From assembly GCA_965225705.1 (NCBI GenBank), contig OZ245325.1, forward strand, positions 124,001 through 188,000: a stretch of 64,000 bases of DNA, given 5' to 3'. The notes below the pieces were generated by a model, which saw nothing but the letters and a program-made list of their open reading frames with translations, was not told the origin of the DNA and did not search any database. Shown here piece after piece: positions 24,837-34,362 of the stretch. Within the stretch, counting starts at the first letter, position 1. Every line of letters starts with the position of its first letter. Origin of the DNA: G965225705 sp965225705. Lineage in GTDB: Bacteria; Pseudomonadota; Alphaproteobacteria; Caulobacterales; Maricaulaceae. The position numbers and the translations under genes were made by a program.

Positions 24837-25328
24837 TTAAGGCAGCTTCTTCTGAAGGATTTTGGCATCCACGTTCATCTCGCCTGCCTTTTCAAAGTGC
24901 AGGATAAGAGGGAAAACCTGCCCTTCCACAAGAGGCTGTTTGACACCAAAGACCATAATATGAATCCCCCCCGGTGCCATCACCATGCGGCCTTGTGCAG
25001 GAACTGGTAAAGAGGTGACGGGACGCATGCGCATAATATCCCCCTCCCGGAGGGTTTCATGCATTTCAAAACGGGAGGCAAGAGGACTTGTGACAGAGAG
25101 GAGGCTATCCGCTTCTCCCCCCTTATTTTCTATACTCAGATAGGCGGCGGTCATATCCCTGCCCTCTGCAGGAATACGGATCCAGGGGGCATCGAACACA
25201 AGCACGGTTTCCTCAGTTTTTTGGTCCTGAGATCCGGTACATCCCGCCCCGGAAGCAAGCAAAAGCCCCAAAACAGCCAAACCCGTAAGACACTTCACAA
25301 TGGTCTTCTTAACGCTTTGTATGATCAT
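24837..25328 (-). CDS. PCu(A)C-type periplasmic copper chaperone, likely lipoprotein
   Basis: The domain carries the complete copper-binding pattern H-X10-M-X21-H-X-M: the His in EMHETLREGDIMRM through HIMVF. These proteins deliver Cu(I) to the CuA centre of cytochrome oxidase. A hydrophobic signal (CLTGLAVLGLLLASGAGC) with a possible lipobox cysteine precedes it. The start at 25328 (MIIQSVKK) is chosen over 25355 because AAGGAT lies six bases upstream. It is 13 bases downstream of trpS and probably co-transcribed. No cytochrome oxidase or SCO gene adjoins it. Confidence 0.88.
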   Translation of the reverse strand: MIIQSVKKTIVKCLTGLAVLGLLLASGAGCTGSQDQKTEETVLVFDAPWIRIPAEGRDMTAAYLSIENKGGEADSLLSVTSPLASRFEMHETLREGDIMRMRPVTSLPVPAQGRMVMAPGGIHIMVFGVKQPLVEGQVFPLILHFEKAGEMNVDAKILQKKLP

Positions 25329-25341
25329 TTGTTTATCCTTC

Positions 25342-26373
25342 TCAAAACTTTCCAAAACCCATCAGGTGTTTCACTTCATCCATCACGGGCTGTGCTGTGG
25401 CGCGGGCTTTAAGACCCCCTTTTTTTAAAATCCTATCCAGCTCAGCAGGATCGCGCATAAAACCCTTCATCGCCTGACCAAGCGGGGCTAGCACCTCAAC
25501 CACACGTTCAGCAAGAGCAGGTTTGAAAACAGCAAACCCCTGACCTGAAAACTGATCCAGTACATTTTGAGGGCTCTGCCGTGTGAGGCTGGCATAAAGA
25601 TGAACAAGATTATCTGCTTCGGGACGGGTTTTTAATTCCTGGAGGCTTTCTGGCAAAGGCTCCGCATCTGTTTTGGCTTTGCGTATTTTTTTCACAAGTG
25701 TGTCCGGATCATCACACAGATTAAGACGTGAGAGGTCGGACGGATCAGATTTGGACATTTTCTTCTGTCCATCACGGAGGCTCATCACACGCGCGCCTGT
25801 TTTTTCAATCAGGGGTTCGGGAAGAGGAAAAAAGTCCGGATTTTTAAAATCATGATTGAATTTCTGGGCAATATCGCGGGCCAGTTCCAGGTGCTGTTTC
25901 TGATCTTCCCCGACAGGCACAAAGGACGCTTTATAGAGAAGAATATCAGCAGCCTGTAAAACAGGGTAGGTATAAAGCCCTACGGAGGCCCGCTCACGAT
26001 GGGTGCCGGCTTTTTCTTTAAACTGGGTCATACGGCTCAGCCAGCCTATGCGTGCCACACAATTTAAAAACCAGGCAAGCTCTGTATGCTGGGGGACAGA
26101 GCTTTGTGCAAACAAAACAGCCCTGTCAGGATCCAGCCCCGCCGCCAGAAAAGCCGCCGCAATGGAGCGTGTCTGATGCGCCAGATGTTCAGGATCCTGC
26201 CAAACTGTTATCGCATGCAGATCAACAATACTGTAAAAACAGGTAAATTTTTCCTGCAGATCAACAAAATTTCTGAGGGCTCCGAGATAATTTCCCAGAT
26301 GCAAATCCCCTGAGGGCTGAACACCAGAGACAATGTTTTGGAGCTGTGTTGTGTGAGAAGAGGTTTCAGCCAT
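25342..26373 (-). CDS. trpS: Tryptophanyl-tRNA synthetase
   Basis: This class I synthetase charges tRNA-Trp. The HIGH-type motif reads SGDLHLGNYLGAL and the KMSKS loop reads KKMSKSDPSD. Other typical segments are CFYSIVDLHAITVW, LFAQSSVPQHTELAWFLNC, YPVLQAADILLY and VGEDQKQHLELARDIA. The frame stays open upstream to 26475, but MAETSSHTTQLQNIVSGVQPSG at 26373 gives the normal N-terminus and length (343 aa). It heads a pair with the copper chaperone gene. Confidence 0.95.
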   Translation of the reverse strand: MAETSSHTTQLQNIVSGVQPSGDLHLGNYLGALRNFVDLQEKFTCFYSIVDLHAITVWQDPEHLAHQTRSIAAAFLAAGLDPDRAVLFAQSSVPQHTELAWFLNCVARIGWLSRMTQFKEKAGTHRERASVGLYTYPVLQAADILLYKASFVPVGEDQKQHLELARDIAQKFNHDFKNPDFFPLPEPLIEKTGARVMSLRDGQKKMSKSDPSDLSRLNLCDDPDTLVKKIRKAKTDAEPLPESLQELKTRPEADNLVHLYASLTRQSPQNVLDQFSGQGFAVFKPALAERVVEVLAPLGQAMKGFMRDPAELDRILKKGGLKARATAQPVMDEVKHLMGFGKF

Positions 26374-26419
26374 TATGCCTGTTGTCGTCCTTTCATAGCC
26401 TGTTTTCACAGGAAAATTC

Positions 26420-27184
26420 CTAAAAAAACTTTGTATACAGAGTTTTAGCAAGCATCGCCAGACATGCAAGAACAATCATCGGGCGAATAAGACGTGCCCC
26501 CCCCTTCAACATGGTATGTGCGCCCAGATAAGATCCTATAATCTGGCCCGCCATCATAACAAACCCAAAAGACCAGACCATATACCCACTGAAAAGAAAG
26601 ACACATAAAGAGGCAAGGTTTGTTGCGAAATTGAGGCATTTAGCCTCAGCAACAGCGCCTACCAGGGTTTTCCCCCTTAAAACTGTCCCGGCAAGTGTAA
26701 AAAAGGATCCTGTTCCCGGGCCAAAGGCCCCATCATAAAGGCCAATAACAGGAACAAAACTATTTGCATAGGTCTTTGTGCTCACCAAAGGCTTTGAAGC
26801 TGTCTCCCTTATTTTAGGAGCAAAAAGAAAATAAAGCGCAACACTGACAAGGGCTATGGGGATAACAATATCCAAAACTGTAAGATTAAGAAACTGAACA
26901 CCAAAGCTCCCCAAACCAGCACCAGCCAGAGCCGTAAAAAACGGATACACTATGTCTCCCGGACTGACCTGCCCTTTGCGGATCATGATAAGGGAAGAAG
27001 AGAAGGTTCCCGATACAGACTGAAGCTTATTGGTGGCCAGAGCCGCCAGAGGATGGATCCCGGTCAGTAAAAGGGCCGGAATTGTGATAAGACCTCCCCC
27101 ACCTGCTATGGCATCAAGAAAACCTGCGGCGAGGGCTGTTAAGAAAAGAAGTATAAAAACATCCATATGCGCGACAATATCCAT
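26420..27184 (-). CDS. TSUP-family (TauE/SafE) membrane permease
   Basis: The protein has 254 residues with about eight hydrophobic helices and the twin TSUP repeats. The first begins FLDAIAGGGGLITIPALLLTG and the second VIGLYDGAFGPGTGSFFTLAG. Family members export sulfite, sulfoacetate or other organosulfur anions. The present substrate is not predictable from context, since trpS follows 46 bases downstream. The N-terminus MDIVAHMDVFILLFLTALAAGF is a plausible first helix. Confidence 0.88.
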   Translation of the reverse strand: MDIVAHMDVFILLFLTALAAGFLDAIAGGGGLITIPALLLTGIHPLAALATNKLQSVSGTFSSSLIMIRKGQVSPGDIVYPFFTALAGAGLGSFGVQFLNLTVLDIVIPIALVSVALYFLFAPKIRETASKPLVSTKTYANSFVPVIGLYDGAFGPGTGSFFTLAGTVLRGKTLVGAVAEAKCLNFATNLASLCVFLFSGYMVWSFGFVMMAGQIIGSYLGAHTMLKGGARLIRPMIVLACLAMLAKTLYTKFF

Positions 27185-27419
27185 AATCTTGTTGTCTCCT
27201 CTCTTTCATGTTTTTGATGAGAAAGATGATACAGGACAACCCTTCTTTTATCTTTTTAAAATAAAAAAGGTCAACTGAAGGCAGGAGGCGTCAAAAAGGG
27301 GGGTGACTATTGTTTGTAATTCCTCCCCATCCTTTTCCGGGCTTGAGAGGGTTTGGCTTTTCAGAGGACATTTCCTATGATGGATGCTATGGTATATTTT
27401 TTAGGTTAAAAGTTTTTAT

Positions 27420-28880
27420 ATGGGTTTTGCTGCTCTTGTGCTGCGTCCCTTCAGGGCCCCTGAAACAGACATACGCCGTTTGGTGATAGCCGTTTCCGGA
27501 GCCATTTTTTTGAATGCTGTGGTTCTCTTCAGCCTTCACAGACAACCTGTAGCTTTTCCAGACCCCCTCAAAGATCAGACACCTGTTATCATGGTGACCC
27601 TTGAAGAAGAGCCTGAACCCGTCACACCTGATCCCCCTTTGCAGGAAATGGTTCCCCCACCACCAAAACCCGACCCCCTTCAAAAAGAGACAAAAAAGCC
27701 AGAACCTGTCACAGAGAAAACTGTGCAACAGGAAGACCCCAAAACGCCTCCCCTTCCTGAAAAAGACATTCCTCCGGCAAGCTTTGTGAAAGCACCGGAA
27801 CAGTCTAAAAACCCTGTTGAGCCTCCCCGAAACAAAAAGTCTGATCCCACCCCGGATGTTGAGCCTAAAACACCTGTTGCAGAGGAATTCATCCCCCTGT
27901 CCCGTTTTCTGGACCCCCCGGCAAAACCGCGCCCCACACCTCTGGATAAGAAGGCTTTCACAAAAGTAGAACCACTTGTCCGGCAGGATACCCCCACCTC
28001 TGTAGAGAACAGTGTGCCCCCCTCTCCTTCATCCCCACAAAAAGAGGAAGAGACAGAGGCTTTGGAACAGTCTCAACAGCCCTCCCCACAAGATTTTCTG
28101 TCTCCTCTTGCCCAAAAAAAACCTCCTGAAACCTCTCACCCCGAGGCCAGGGAGCATAGGGGCCCGTCAGCAGACCAGAAAAAACCTCTTGAAGATCTAC
28201 AATCGCACCCCCCCGCCTCTTCCCTGCACGAAGAAGCAGAGGGACCTCAAAAAGACACAGATACCATCACAGCACCGGAGGTTCTGGCATCTTCTGACAC
28301 ACCGAAAACTGTGGAAGAGTCTAAGCGTGCTATCAGACCTCAGCAAAGCGGCCTGCAACGGCTTCTGCAACACCCCATCACCCCCCCTCTCTCAGGATCC
28401 GGCAGAGAGGGCAGACCTTCTTCTTCAGGGGGACAACAGGGACAAAGCTCTGCCGGTATTCATGTCCGCGGTGCTTTATCACCGGGAAAGTCCGGCGGCG
28501 TTGCGGGTATTGTGTATGATGTAGATTGCCGCACACCGGAACGCCGACATCAGGGCTGTCCGCCCCTTGTCAAACGATCGGGAGAAAAAGATGATAAAGG
28601 CTGGCAGGACTGGAACCCCTCCTCCCCCTCACAGAGTCTGGATGCACGCTATCAGGGACTTGAAGGTGAAGCTCTGGACCGTGCACTGGGGAACCCTGTC
28701 GCAGGGGAAGCTGTTGTTATTGTCCCCGGCATCCTGGCCGTAGGGGGCCCCATGGTTGATGCCATGCGTGGCGTTAACAAACCTGATTCCAAAAAGCCTG
28801 ATCTGAGAAACCCACGCATACGGCAAAACGAAAAAATTCCTCCCTCCATAACGGCCCCGGACCCCTACCTTAAAGACTGA
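27420..28880 (+). CDS. Proline-rich single-pass inner-membrane protein, TonB-like topology, unknown function
   Basis: A short cytoplasmic N-terminus with basic residues precedes one membrane helix (LVIAVSGAIFLNAVVLFSL, about residues 22-40). About 300 residues rich in Pro, Lys, Glu and Ser follow (PPPPKPDP, EEEPEPVTPDPP), then a low-complexity Gly/Ser region near residue 330. A compact C-terminal segment contains two nearby cysteines (VYDVDCRTPERRHQGCPPL). The first half looks like TonB, but the C-terminus is not a TonB domain that I recognise. The ribosome-binding site is weak (AGG). It is transcribed alone, divergent from the TSUP gene. The function is unknown; a periplasm-spanning role is inferred from topology only. 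Confidence 0.6.
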   Translation: MGFAALVLRPFRAPETDIRRLVIAVSGAIFLNAVVLFSLHRQPVAFPDPLKDQTPVIMVTLEEEPEPVTPDPPLQEMVPPPPKPDPLQKETKKPEPVTEKTVQQEDPKTPPLPEKDIPPASFVKAPEQSKNPVEPPRNKKSDPTPDVEPKTPVAEEFIPLSRFLDPPAKPRPTPLDKKAFTKVEPLVRQDTPTSVENSVPPSPSSPQKEEETEALEQSQQPSPQDFLSPLAQKKPPETSHPEAREHRGPSADQKKPLEDLQSHPPASSLHEEAEGPQKDTDTITAPEVLASSDTPKTVEESKRAIRPQQSGLQRLLQHPITPPLSGSGREGRPSSSGGQQGQSSAGIHVRGALSPGKSGGVAGIVYDVDCRTPERRHQGCPPLVKRSGEKDDKGWQDWNPSSPSQSLDARYQGLEGEALDRALGNPVAGEAVVIVPGILAVGGPMVDAMRGVNKPDSKKPDLRNPRIRQNEKIPPSITAPDPYLKD

Positions 28881-29156
28881 AAGGCAAAAATAATAAAGGC
28901 CCAAAACTCCTCTAAAACGACGCACAGAGATTAGCACTTAATTAGTGAATTTTTCTTAAGAATATATCATCATGGTTTTTTTTCTTGCTTTATTTATACT
29001 TTCAAAAAGCATAAAATTATTTTATAAAATGAACAGAGTCTTGTTTTTAAGAGTGGATTAATTTTTAGTTTTATGAAGGTTAAGGAGGAATTTTCAGAAG
29101 CAATAAAAAAAGATGATGCTTATTCCTAAAAATTGATACATAAGGAACTTTCTATT

Positions 29157-30560
29157 ATGAATTTAGAACGCCCCTCCCATGCACAATGGTCTTCACGCTT
29201 TGCTTTTCTTATGGCGGCAATTGGCTCTTCTGTGGGTTTAGGTAATTTCTGGCGGTTTCCCTATACAGCGGGCGCCAATGGTGGTGGCGTTTTTGTTATT
29301 TTCTACCTCTTATGTGCTTTTTTCATCGCATACCCTCTGCTTATGGGAGAATATGCAGTAGGGCGTCGCGGCGGCAGTTCTGCTGTGGGAAGTTTTGAAA
29401 ATCTTGCTAAGACAGCCAGTGCAAGCCCCAAATGGGCCCTTCCCGGCTGGCTTGGTATGCTGACCTCTTTCTTTATTCTTTCTTTCTACTGTGTTGTTGC
29501 AGGATGGGTGATAGCGTATATCTGGCCATCCTTTTCCGGTACTTTCTCTGGAGCTTCCCCCGAAAAAGTAGAATCATGGTTTGGCGCGTTAACAGGCTCG
29601 CCGTATAAAATGATGCTCTATCAGACGATCTTTGTCGGGTTGACAGCTTTGATCGTTGGAAGAGGCCTTAAAAAGGGTATAGAGCTGGCAGCTGAGATTT
29701 TGATGCCTCTCTTTTTCCTCATGCTTCTTGGGCTTTTGCTTTACGCAGCTTTCACAGGCGCTTTTGCGCAGGCTGTTTCCTTTCTTTTTAAACCTGATTT
29801 TTCTCAGTTTACACTGGATGGGGCTCTTAAGGCGCTCGGACAAGCCTTCTTCTCCGTCGGGGTTGGTGTTGCGCTTATGGTAACGTATGGCTCTTATCTG
29901 AAGCCGGATGTTAATATTCCCCGTGCTGCTGCTATTGTCGTGGGTGCTGATACTATGGTGGCGATTATTGCAGGTCTTGTTATCTTTCCCATTGTTTTCG
30001 CACAGGGACTGGATCCTGCGGCAGGTCCAGGCCTGTTCTTTGTTGTTTTACCTTCAGCTTTTGCCAACATGCCTTTTGGTTCTGTCCTTCAGGGGATATT
30101 TTTTGTTCTGGCCCTTTTCGCAGCTTTGACCTCCTCTATTTCTCTTCTGGAAATTACAGTAGCATGGTGTGAGGAAAAAGCTTCCGTTTCAAGAATGAGT
30201 GCCAGCCTGGGCCTTGGGTTTGTCTTGTGGCTGATAGGCGCAGGCACGTTATTTTCCCTTAACTATCTTGATTTTCTGGATCTGGTAACAGGTTCATTCC
30301 TTTTACCTGTTGGTGGTCTTCTGGCGGCTCTTTTTGTTGGCTGGATCATGAAAACCCAGGATTTAGAAGAAGAACTCAAAGGACTGCCCAAACCCCTTCT
30401 GCGTTTTTGGATCATGACGTTACGCTATGTCGTACCTTTATGTATTTCTGTTGTCCTTATCGTGGGACTTTGGGAGAAACTTGCCCCAAAACCACCTGTA
30501 CAGGAGGTACAAACTGAAGAGGTTGTTGTAGAAGAAGTTCAGGCTTCAGAAACCCCTTAA
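29157..30560 (+). CDS. Neurotransmitter:sodium symporter (NSS) family transporter
   Basis: This 467-residue protein opens with the NSS signature WSSRFAFLMAAIGSSVGLGNFWRFPYTAGANGGGVFVIFYLL, which forms the sodium/substrate site of TM1 (unwound GLGNFWRFPY). FFSVGVGVALMVTYGSYL (TM6-type) and LTSSISLLEITVAW (TM8-type) complete the binding core. About eleven to twelve helices are present. Bacterial homologues are Na+-coupled amino-acid transporters of the LeuT/TnaT class. The C-terminal tail is acidic (QTEEVVVEEVQ). The ATG at 29157 is preferred over a TTG at 29133; AAGGAA lies about ten bases upstream. Confidence 0.93.
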   Translation: MNLERPSHAQWSSRFAFLMAAIGSSVGLGNFWRFPYTAGANGGGVFVIFYLLCAFFIAYPLLMGEYAVGRRGGSSAVGSFENLAKTASASPKWALPGWLGMLTSFFILSFYCVVAGWVIAYIWPSFSGTFSGASPEKVESWFGALTGSPYKMMLYQTIFVGLTALIVGRGLKKGIELAAEILMPLFFLMLLGLLLYAAFTGAFAQAVSFLFKPDFSQFTLDGALKALGQAFFSVGVGVALMVTYGSYLKPDVNIPRAAAIVVGADTMVAIIAGLVIFPIVFAQGLDPAAGPGLFFVVLPSAFANMPFGSVLQGIFFVLALFAALTSSISLLEITVAWCEEKASVSRMSASLGLGFVLWLIGAGTLFSLNYLDFLDLVTGSFLLPVGGLLAALFVGWIMKTQDLEEELKGLPKPLLRFWIMTLRYVVPLCISVVLIVGLWEKLAPKPPVQEVQTEEVVVEEVQASETP

Positions 30561-30580
30561 GCCAGAGGTATTTCATACAT

Positions 30581-30624
30581 CCCCAAACAGACAAACACAG
30601 GATTACAAGCCGGTCTGTTTGGGG
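30581..30624. terminator. Inverted repeat between the convergent NSS and phaZ genes (stem 1)
   Basis: CCCCAAACAGAC (30581-30592) and its exact complement GTCTGTTTGGGG (30613-30624) form a 12-bp stem with a 20-base loop. No T-run follows, so termination would be factor-assisted or the element has another role. Confidence 0.5.
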
Positions 30625-30638
30625 ACTTCTGATAAGAT

Positions 30639-30695
30639 TTATTTCAGGCCCGGAAACCTGGCCCTTTTCAGAATATCTTCCCGGGCCTGAAATAA
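30639..30695. terminator. Inverted repeat between the convergent NSS and phaZ genes (stem 2)
   Basis: A perfect 15-base inverted repeat (TTATTTCAGGCCCGG at 30639-30653; its complement at 30681-30695) encloses 27 bases. With stem 1 it fills the space between the convergent genes, where a bidirectional transcription barrier is expected. Confidence 0.5.
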
Positions 30696-30873
30696 GAGGG
30701 CCTACTATGTCCTTCTGTGTCTCCTCACTTAAGAGCGCACACACTCAAAGCACATTCCCTTAAATGAACTGTATTTCACACCGTTGATCTGAAAAAATGC
30801 TAAAAATTAGATAAAACAATATCCTCTTCACAAAGATCTTAGAGGAAAAATACCCTGTACCATAACCGTCTTA

Positions 30874-32175
30874 TCAAACTGCATCTGGTACATTTGAGTG
30901 TGGTAAAGCTGAGCGCGCTAAATCCCCATGTTTGCGAATAAAGGCGCTGATTTTAGGCTGGATAATCTGGCGAAAGCGGCTGCCACTGAACACCCCATAA
31001 TGGCCGGCCCCTTTTTGAACATATTTCTCACGCATAGTATCAGGAAGGTGAGGACATAAGTCATGCGCGGCCTGTGTTTGCCCAATGCCAGATATGTCAT
31101 CTTTTTCACCCTCTATCGTCATCAGGGCTGTTTTTGTGAGGGCTTCAGGACGGACAAGACGTCCACGATGCATCATAAGACCACGGGCCAGACGATGTTC
31201 CTGAAAAACTTCCTGAAGAGTTTCAAGGTAAAAAGATTCTGGAAGATCCATCACAGAAAGATATTCATCATAAAATTCTCTGTGTTTTTCTGCACCATCC
31301 TGATCACCTTCAATCAGGTGTTCAAAAAAGCGCCTTTGAGCATCCGCATGTTTTTCCCAGTTCATATTCATAAAGCTTGTCAATTGAATAAACCCCGGAT
31401 AAACGCGACGCAAAGCCCCGGGATAAGGCCAGGGTGTTGTATAGATCATATTGCGTTTGAACCAGTCCAGATCATGGTTTTCTGCAAAGAGGTTAGGCGC
31501 TGTCGGAGATTTTCGTGCATCAATGGGAGAGCCAATAAGTGTGAGGGTTGCAGGAGTTGCTGGCTCCTCATTTTCTGCCATCAGGGCCGTTGCAGCAAGG
31601 GCAGGTGGCCCTGGCTGGCAAACAGCTATAACATGTGTCTGCGGTCCTAAAAACCGTATCATTTCACGAAGATAGTCAATATAGTCATGCAGGCCAAAAC
31701 GTCCCTCAAAAACAGGAACCATACGGGCATCCTGCCAGTCTGTGATATAAACTTCATGATCAGGTAAAAATGCCTCCACGGTACCACGCAACAGCGTCGC
31801 ATAATGACCAGACAAAGGGGCAATAAGAAGAAGTTTTGGGTCTGGAGAAGTCTGCCCTATGGCTTTTCGTGCACGTCCTAAAACCTGAGGGTTTCGCTTA
31901 AAATGCAAAAGACGACACCATGCTTTCTCCCAAACAGGATGCGGGGAAACAGGAACGGACATTTGTCCAACACGGGTGTCTTTAAGACCCCAGTCTGGCT
32001 TACCATAACGACGTGTCATCATTTCAAAGACGTCCGCCATAGCTGCACCTGTACGTGCCTGGGGTGTAAAGTTGAGAAGGCTAAAGGGAGATGACAAAGC
32101 CTCACGCCCCATATGTACGGCCGTGTGCCATGGCTGGAGGCTGGCCTGGGCCAGTTCATAAAAAGCATAAAGCAT
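30874..32175 (-). CDS. phaZ: Intracellular polyhydroxybutyrate depolymerase
   Basis: The protein matches the i-PHB depolymerase family that mobilises native intracellular PHB granules. It has the typical start MLYAFYELAQASLQPWH and LLIAPLSGHYATLLRGTVEAFLPDHEVYITDW. The catalytic nucleophile is a cysteine in AVCQPGPPAL (Cys186) rather than the serine of extracellular enzymes, as known for the Ralstonia PhaZa1 group. GxxDDISGIGQTQAAHDLC and the C-terminal catalytic His in KGAGHYGVFSGSRFR complete the alpha/beta-hydrolase triad region. Length (433 aa) is normal. No PHA synthase or phasin is adjacent. The organism probably stores PHB. Confidence 0.9.
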   Translation of the reverse strand: MLYAFYELAQASLQPWHTAVHMGREALSSPFSLLNFTPQARTGAAMADVFEMMTRRYGKPDWGLKDTRVGQMSVPVSPHPVWEKAWCRLLHFKRNPQVLGRARKAIGQTSPDPKLLLIAPLSGHYATLLRGTVEAFLPDHEVYITDWQDARMVPVFEGRFGLHDYIDYLREMIRFLGPQTHVIAVCQPGPPALAATALMAENEEPATPATLTLIGSPIDARKSPTAPNLFAENHDLDWFKRNMIYTTPWPYPGALRRVYPGFIQLTSFMNMNWEKHADAQRRFFEHLIEGDQDGAEKHREFYDEYLSVMDLPESFYLETLQEVFQEHRLARGLMMHRGRLVRPEALTKTALMTIEGEKDDISGIGQTQAAHDLCPHLPDTMREKYVQKGAGHYGVFSGSRFRQIIQPKISAFIRKHGDLARSALPHSNVPDAV

Positions 32176-32308
32176 GCAGCATCCTTAAAAAAACCTATCA
32201 ACTTTCAGTCTGCCAGAACAGAAAGAAAGTTTAAGATAGACGATATATTTATTTTAAGCAAGTTTTATTTATAAAATACAAAAAATTATAAATTCAAAAA
32301 ATATAAAC

Positions 32309-32599
32309 TTAAGTTAAGCCTGCAGAAATATCATCCATAAAACTTGCAAGAATGATATCTTTTTCTGAAACACCCTCCATATCGTGGGTGGTGAGAACAA
32401 TATCCACCCGGTTATAGACATTGAACCATTCAGGGTGATGATCCATGGTCTCAGCCTTCAGGGCCACACGGGCCATAAAACCAAAAGCCGTATTGAAATC
32501 TTTAAAGACATAGGTTTTTTGTATGGCATCACGATCTGAAACGGTCTGCCAGGTTTTTAAAGTTTGCAGAGCTTTTTCTGCACCGGTTCTTTCTGTCAT
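32309..32599 (-). CDS. Pterin-4a-carbinolamine dehydratase (PCD/DCoH)
   Basis: This 96-residue protein has the family motif DHHPEWFNVYNRVDIVLTTHD, with the paired histidines and tryptophan of the active site, preceded by FKDFNTAFGFMARVALKAE. PCD dehydrates 4a-hydroxytetrahydropterin. Bacterial members may also support pterin or molybdopterin metabolism without an aromatic amino-acid hydroxylase; none is in the window. Its ATG overlaps the bioB stop by four bases (ATGA), so it is translationally coupled to bioB. Confidence 0.9.
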   Translation of the reverse strand: MTERTGAEKALQTLKTWQTVSDRDAIQKTYVFKDFNTAFGFMARVALKAETMDHHPEWFNVYNRVDIVLTTHDMEGVSEKDIILASFMDDISAGLT

Positions 32600-33609
32600 G
32601 CGAGGGCTTCCTTTCCTTCAGACTCTCTGCTGACAGCAGGGCGCATGCCAAGAGATTTCAACAAATCTGCATCATCAGAAGGTTCCGGGTTATCTGCTGT
32701 TAAAAGCTTATCGCCTACAAAAATAGACCCGGCACCTGCAAGAAAACACAAAGCCTGCATTTCTTTTGACATATATTCACGACCTGCAGACAGACGTAAA
32801 ACTGTTTTTGGCAGCATCAAACGTGCGACGGCAAGAATGCGTACAAAAGAAACAGGGTCAACAGGGCCCTGATCCTGCAAAGGTGTTCCTTTCGCCGGAA
32901 TAAAGGCATTGATGGGTGTTGAATGTGGCTGCTCAGGTAAATTAGCCAGTTCCACCAGCATATCAAGCCTGTCTTCCACCGTTTCCCCCAAACCAATAAT
33001 ACCCCCGCAACAGGTTTTAAGGCCTGCTTCACGTACGGCCTCCAGCGTATCAAGGCGGTCTTCATAACGGCGTGTGCTGATAATTTTTTTGTAAAAACCG
33101 GGCGAAGTATCCAGATTATGGTTATAATAATCAAGGCCTGCTTCTTTAAGGGCATGGGCCTGATCCTGTGTGACCATACCCAGGGTGACACATGTCTCAA
33201 GCCCCAAAGCTTTAACATCTGCGATAAGGGTTGTGATTTTTTCAACATCGCGATCTTTCAGAGACCTCCAGGCGGCCCCCATACAAAAACGGGTGGCTCC
33301 ATTGGCTTTTGCACGTCTGGCGGCCTCCAGAGTTTCTTCATGCCCCATGAGCTTTGTGGCCTTCACCCCGGTTTTATAATGGGCTGACTGACTGCAATAG
33401 GAGCAATCTTCAGCACATCCCCCTGTTTTTATGGAAAGAAGCTGAGCACACTCAACACTGTTGGGATCAAAATTCCTGCGGTGTATGGTCTGAGCCTCAT
33501 ACAGCAAATCTGCAAAGGGAAGGTGATAAAGGCGCTCAGCCTGTTCACGCGTCCACACAAAAGGTTTTTCAGGAACAGGCTTCAGAGAAGCTTCAGCAAG
33601 AGCAGGCAT
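32596..33609 (-). CDS. bioB: Biotin synthase BioB
   Basis: This radical-SAM enzyme inserts sulfur into dethiobiotin. The radical-SAM cysteines are at residues 65, 69 and 72 (GGCAEDCSYCSQS). The [2Fe-2S] ligands lie in RFCMGAAWR, ETCVTLGM and TCCGGIIGLGE. IVRILAVARLMLPKTVLRLSAGRE is the conserved C-terminal strand-helix. The start at 33609 (MPALAEASL) has AAGGAG seven bases upstream and is preferred over 33630. No other bio gene is in the window. Confidence 0.95.
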   Translation of the reverse strand: MPALAEASLKPVPEKPFVWTREQAERLYHLPFADLLYEAQTIHRRNFDPNSVECAQLLSIKTGGCAEDCSYCSQSAHYKTGVKATKLMGHEETLEAARRAKANGATRFCMGAAWRSLKDRDVEKITTLIADVKALGLETCVTLGMVTQDQAHALKEAGLDYYNHNLDTSPGFYKKIISTRRYEDRLDTLEAVREAGLKTCCGGIIGLGETVEDRLDMLVELANLPEQPHSTPINAFIPAKGTPLQDQGPVDPVSFVRILAVARLMLPKTVLRLSAGREYMSKEMQALCFLAGAGSIFVGDKLLTADNPEPSDDADLLKSLGMRPAVSRESEGKEALA

Positions 33610-33833
33610 AAAAGGTCTCCTTATCAACAATCAGGAAAGACAGCAGGATCATACAGTCTTTTCTTCTGAAGAAGAGTATACAATAATCCTTATCCTGGCA
33701 AAGATATATTTTTCCTGCGTGACACGTATCTCACCCCTGTGGCTCCGGACATGAAGAATAGGGCCCTGTTCTTCAGGAAAAAGCCACACCCTGTTTCTGG
33801 CATGTATCAGCATGTGAGGAGAGAGATAAAAAA

Positions 33834-33909
33834 TGGTGAGCCCTGAAGGATTCGAACCTTCGACCTACTGATTAAAAGTCAGTTGCTCTACCAACTGAGC
33901 TAAGGGCCC
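33834..33909 (-). tRNA. tRNA-Lys (anticodon TTT)
   Basis: Read on the minus strand, GGGCCCT pairs with AGGGCTC (one G-U pair). The D-arm is GCTCAGTTGGTAGAGC, the anticodon stem-loop ACTGACTTTTAATCAGT carries TTT, and the T-arm is GAAGGTTCGAATCCTTC. CCA is encoded. The gene is solitary. Confidence 0.97.
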
Positions 33910-34362
33910 AACCTGCATGCTTGATAGCATGTTTTCGGACGGCGTCAATGCCCTGCAGGAGATTTATGAGGAAAATATAATAACAGGCCACCTGTCCAGT
34001 TTCCTGTTCTAAAATAAGGAAAAAGGAAGATTTCTTTCTGCCTCTGGCTTCATTGTACAGGAGGGCATAGTAAAAATTTTCATGTTTTTCCTGTGATCAT
34101 CTCTATCTTATGAAAAAACTGAGAGTCTCGGCCAGAGAAGTGACACTATCGCTGTTTTAAAACACACAAAGACAATTCTGAAGAGCATGATGCGTGCCCC
34201 TTATGATCATGAAAGGCCCTCTCAACAAGCCGTCTGTCAGGGGCCCGCCCCCTTTCTGCAAGAGAAGAAAAAGCCTTATGTCTTGTGACTTTTTCTTAAA
34301 AAGTGCAAAACCTTTTTAGGAGAGAAACAGGACAATTTTTTTCAGGATCTGTGAGGGATAAA
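33910..34362. other. Intergenic region between tRNA-Lys and the PNPOx gene
   Basis: This is about 450 bases without a supported gene. AAGAAAAAG (34265-34273) and CTTTTTCTT (34289-34297) form an A+T stem just before the PNPOx gene. Confidence 0.4.
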
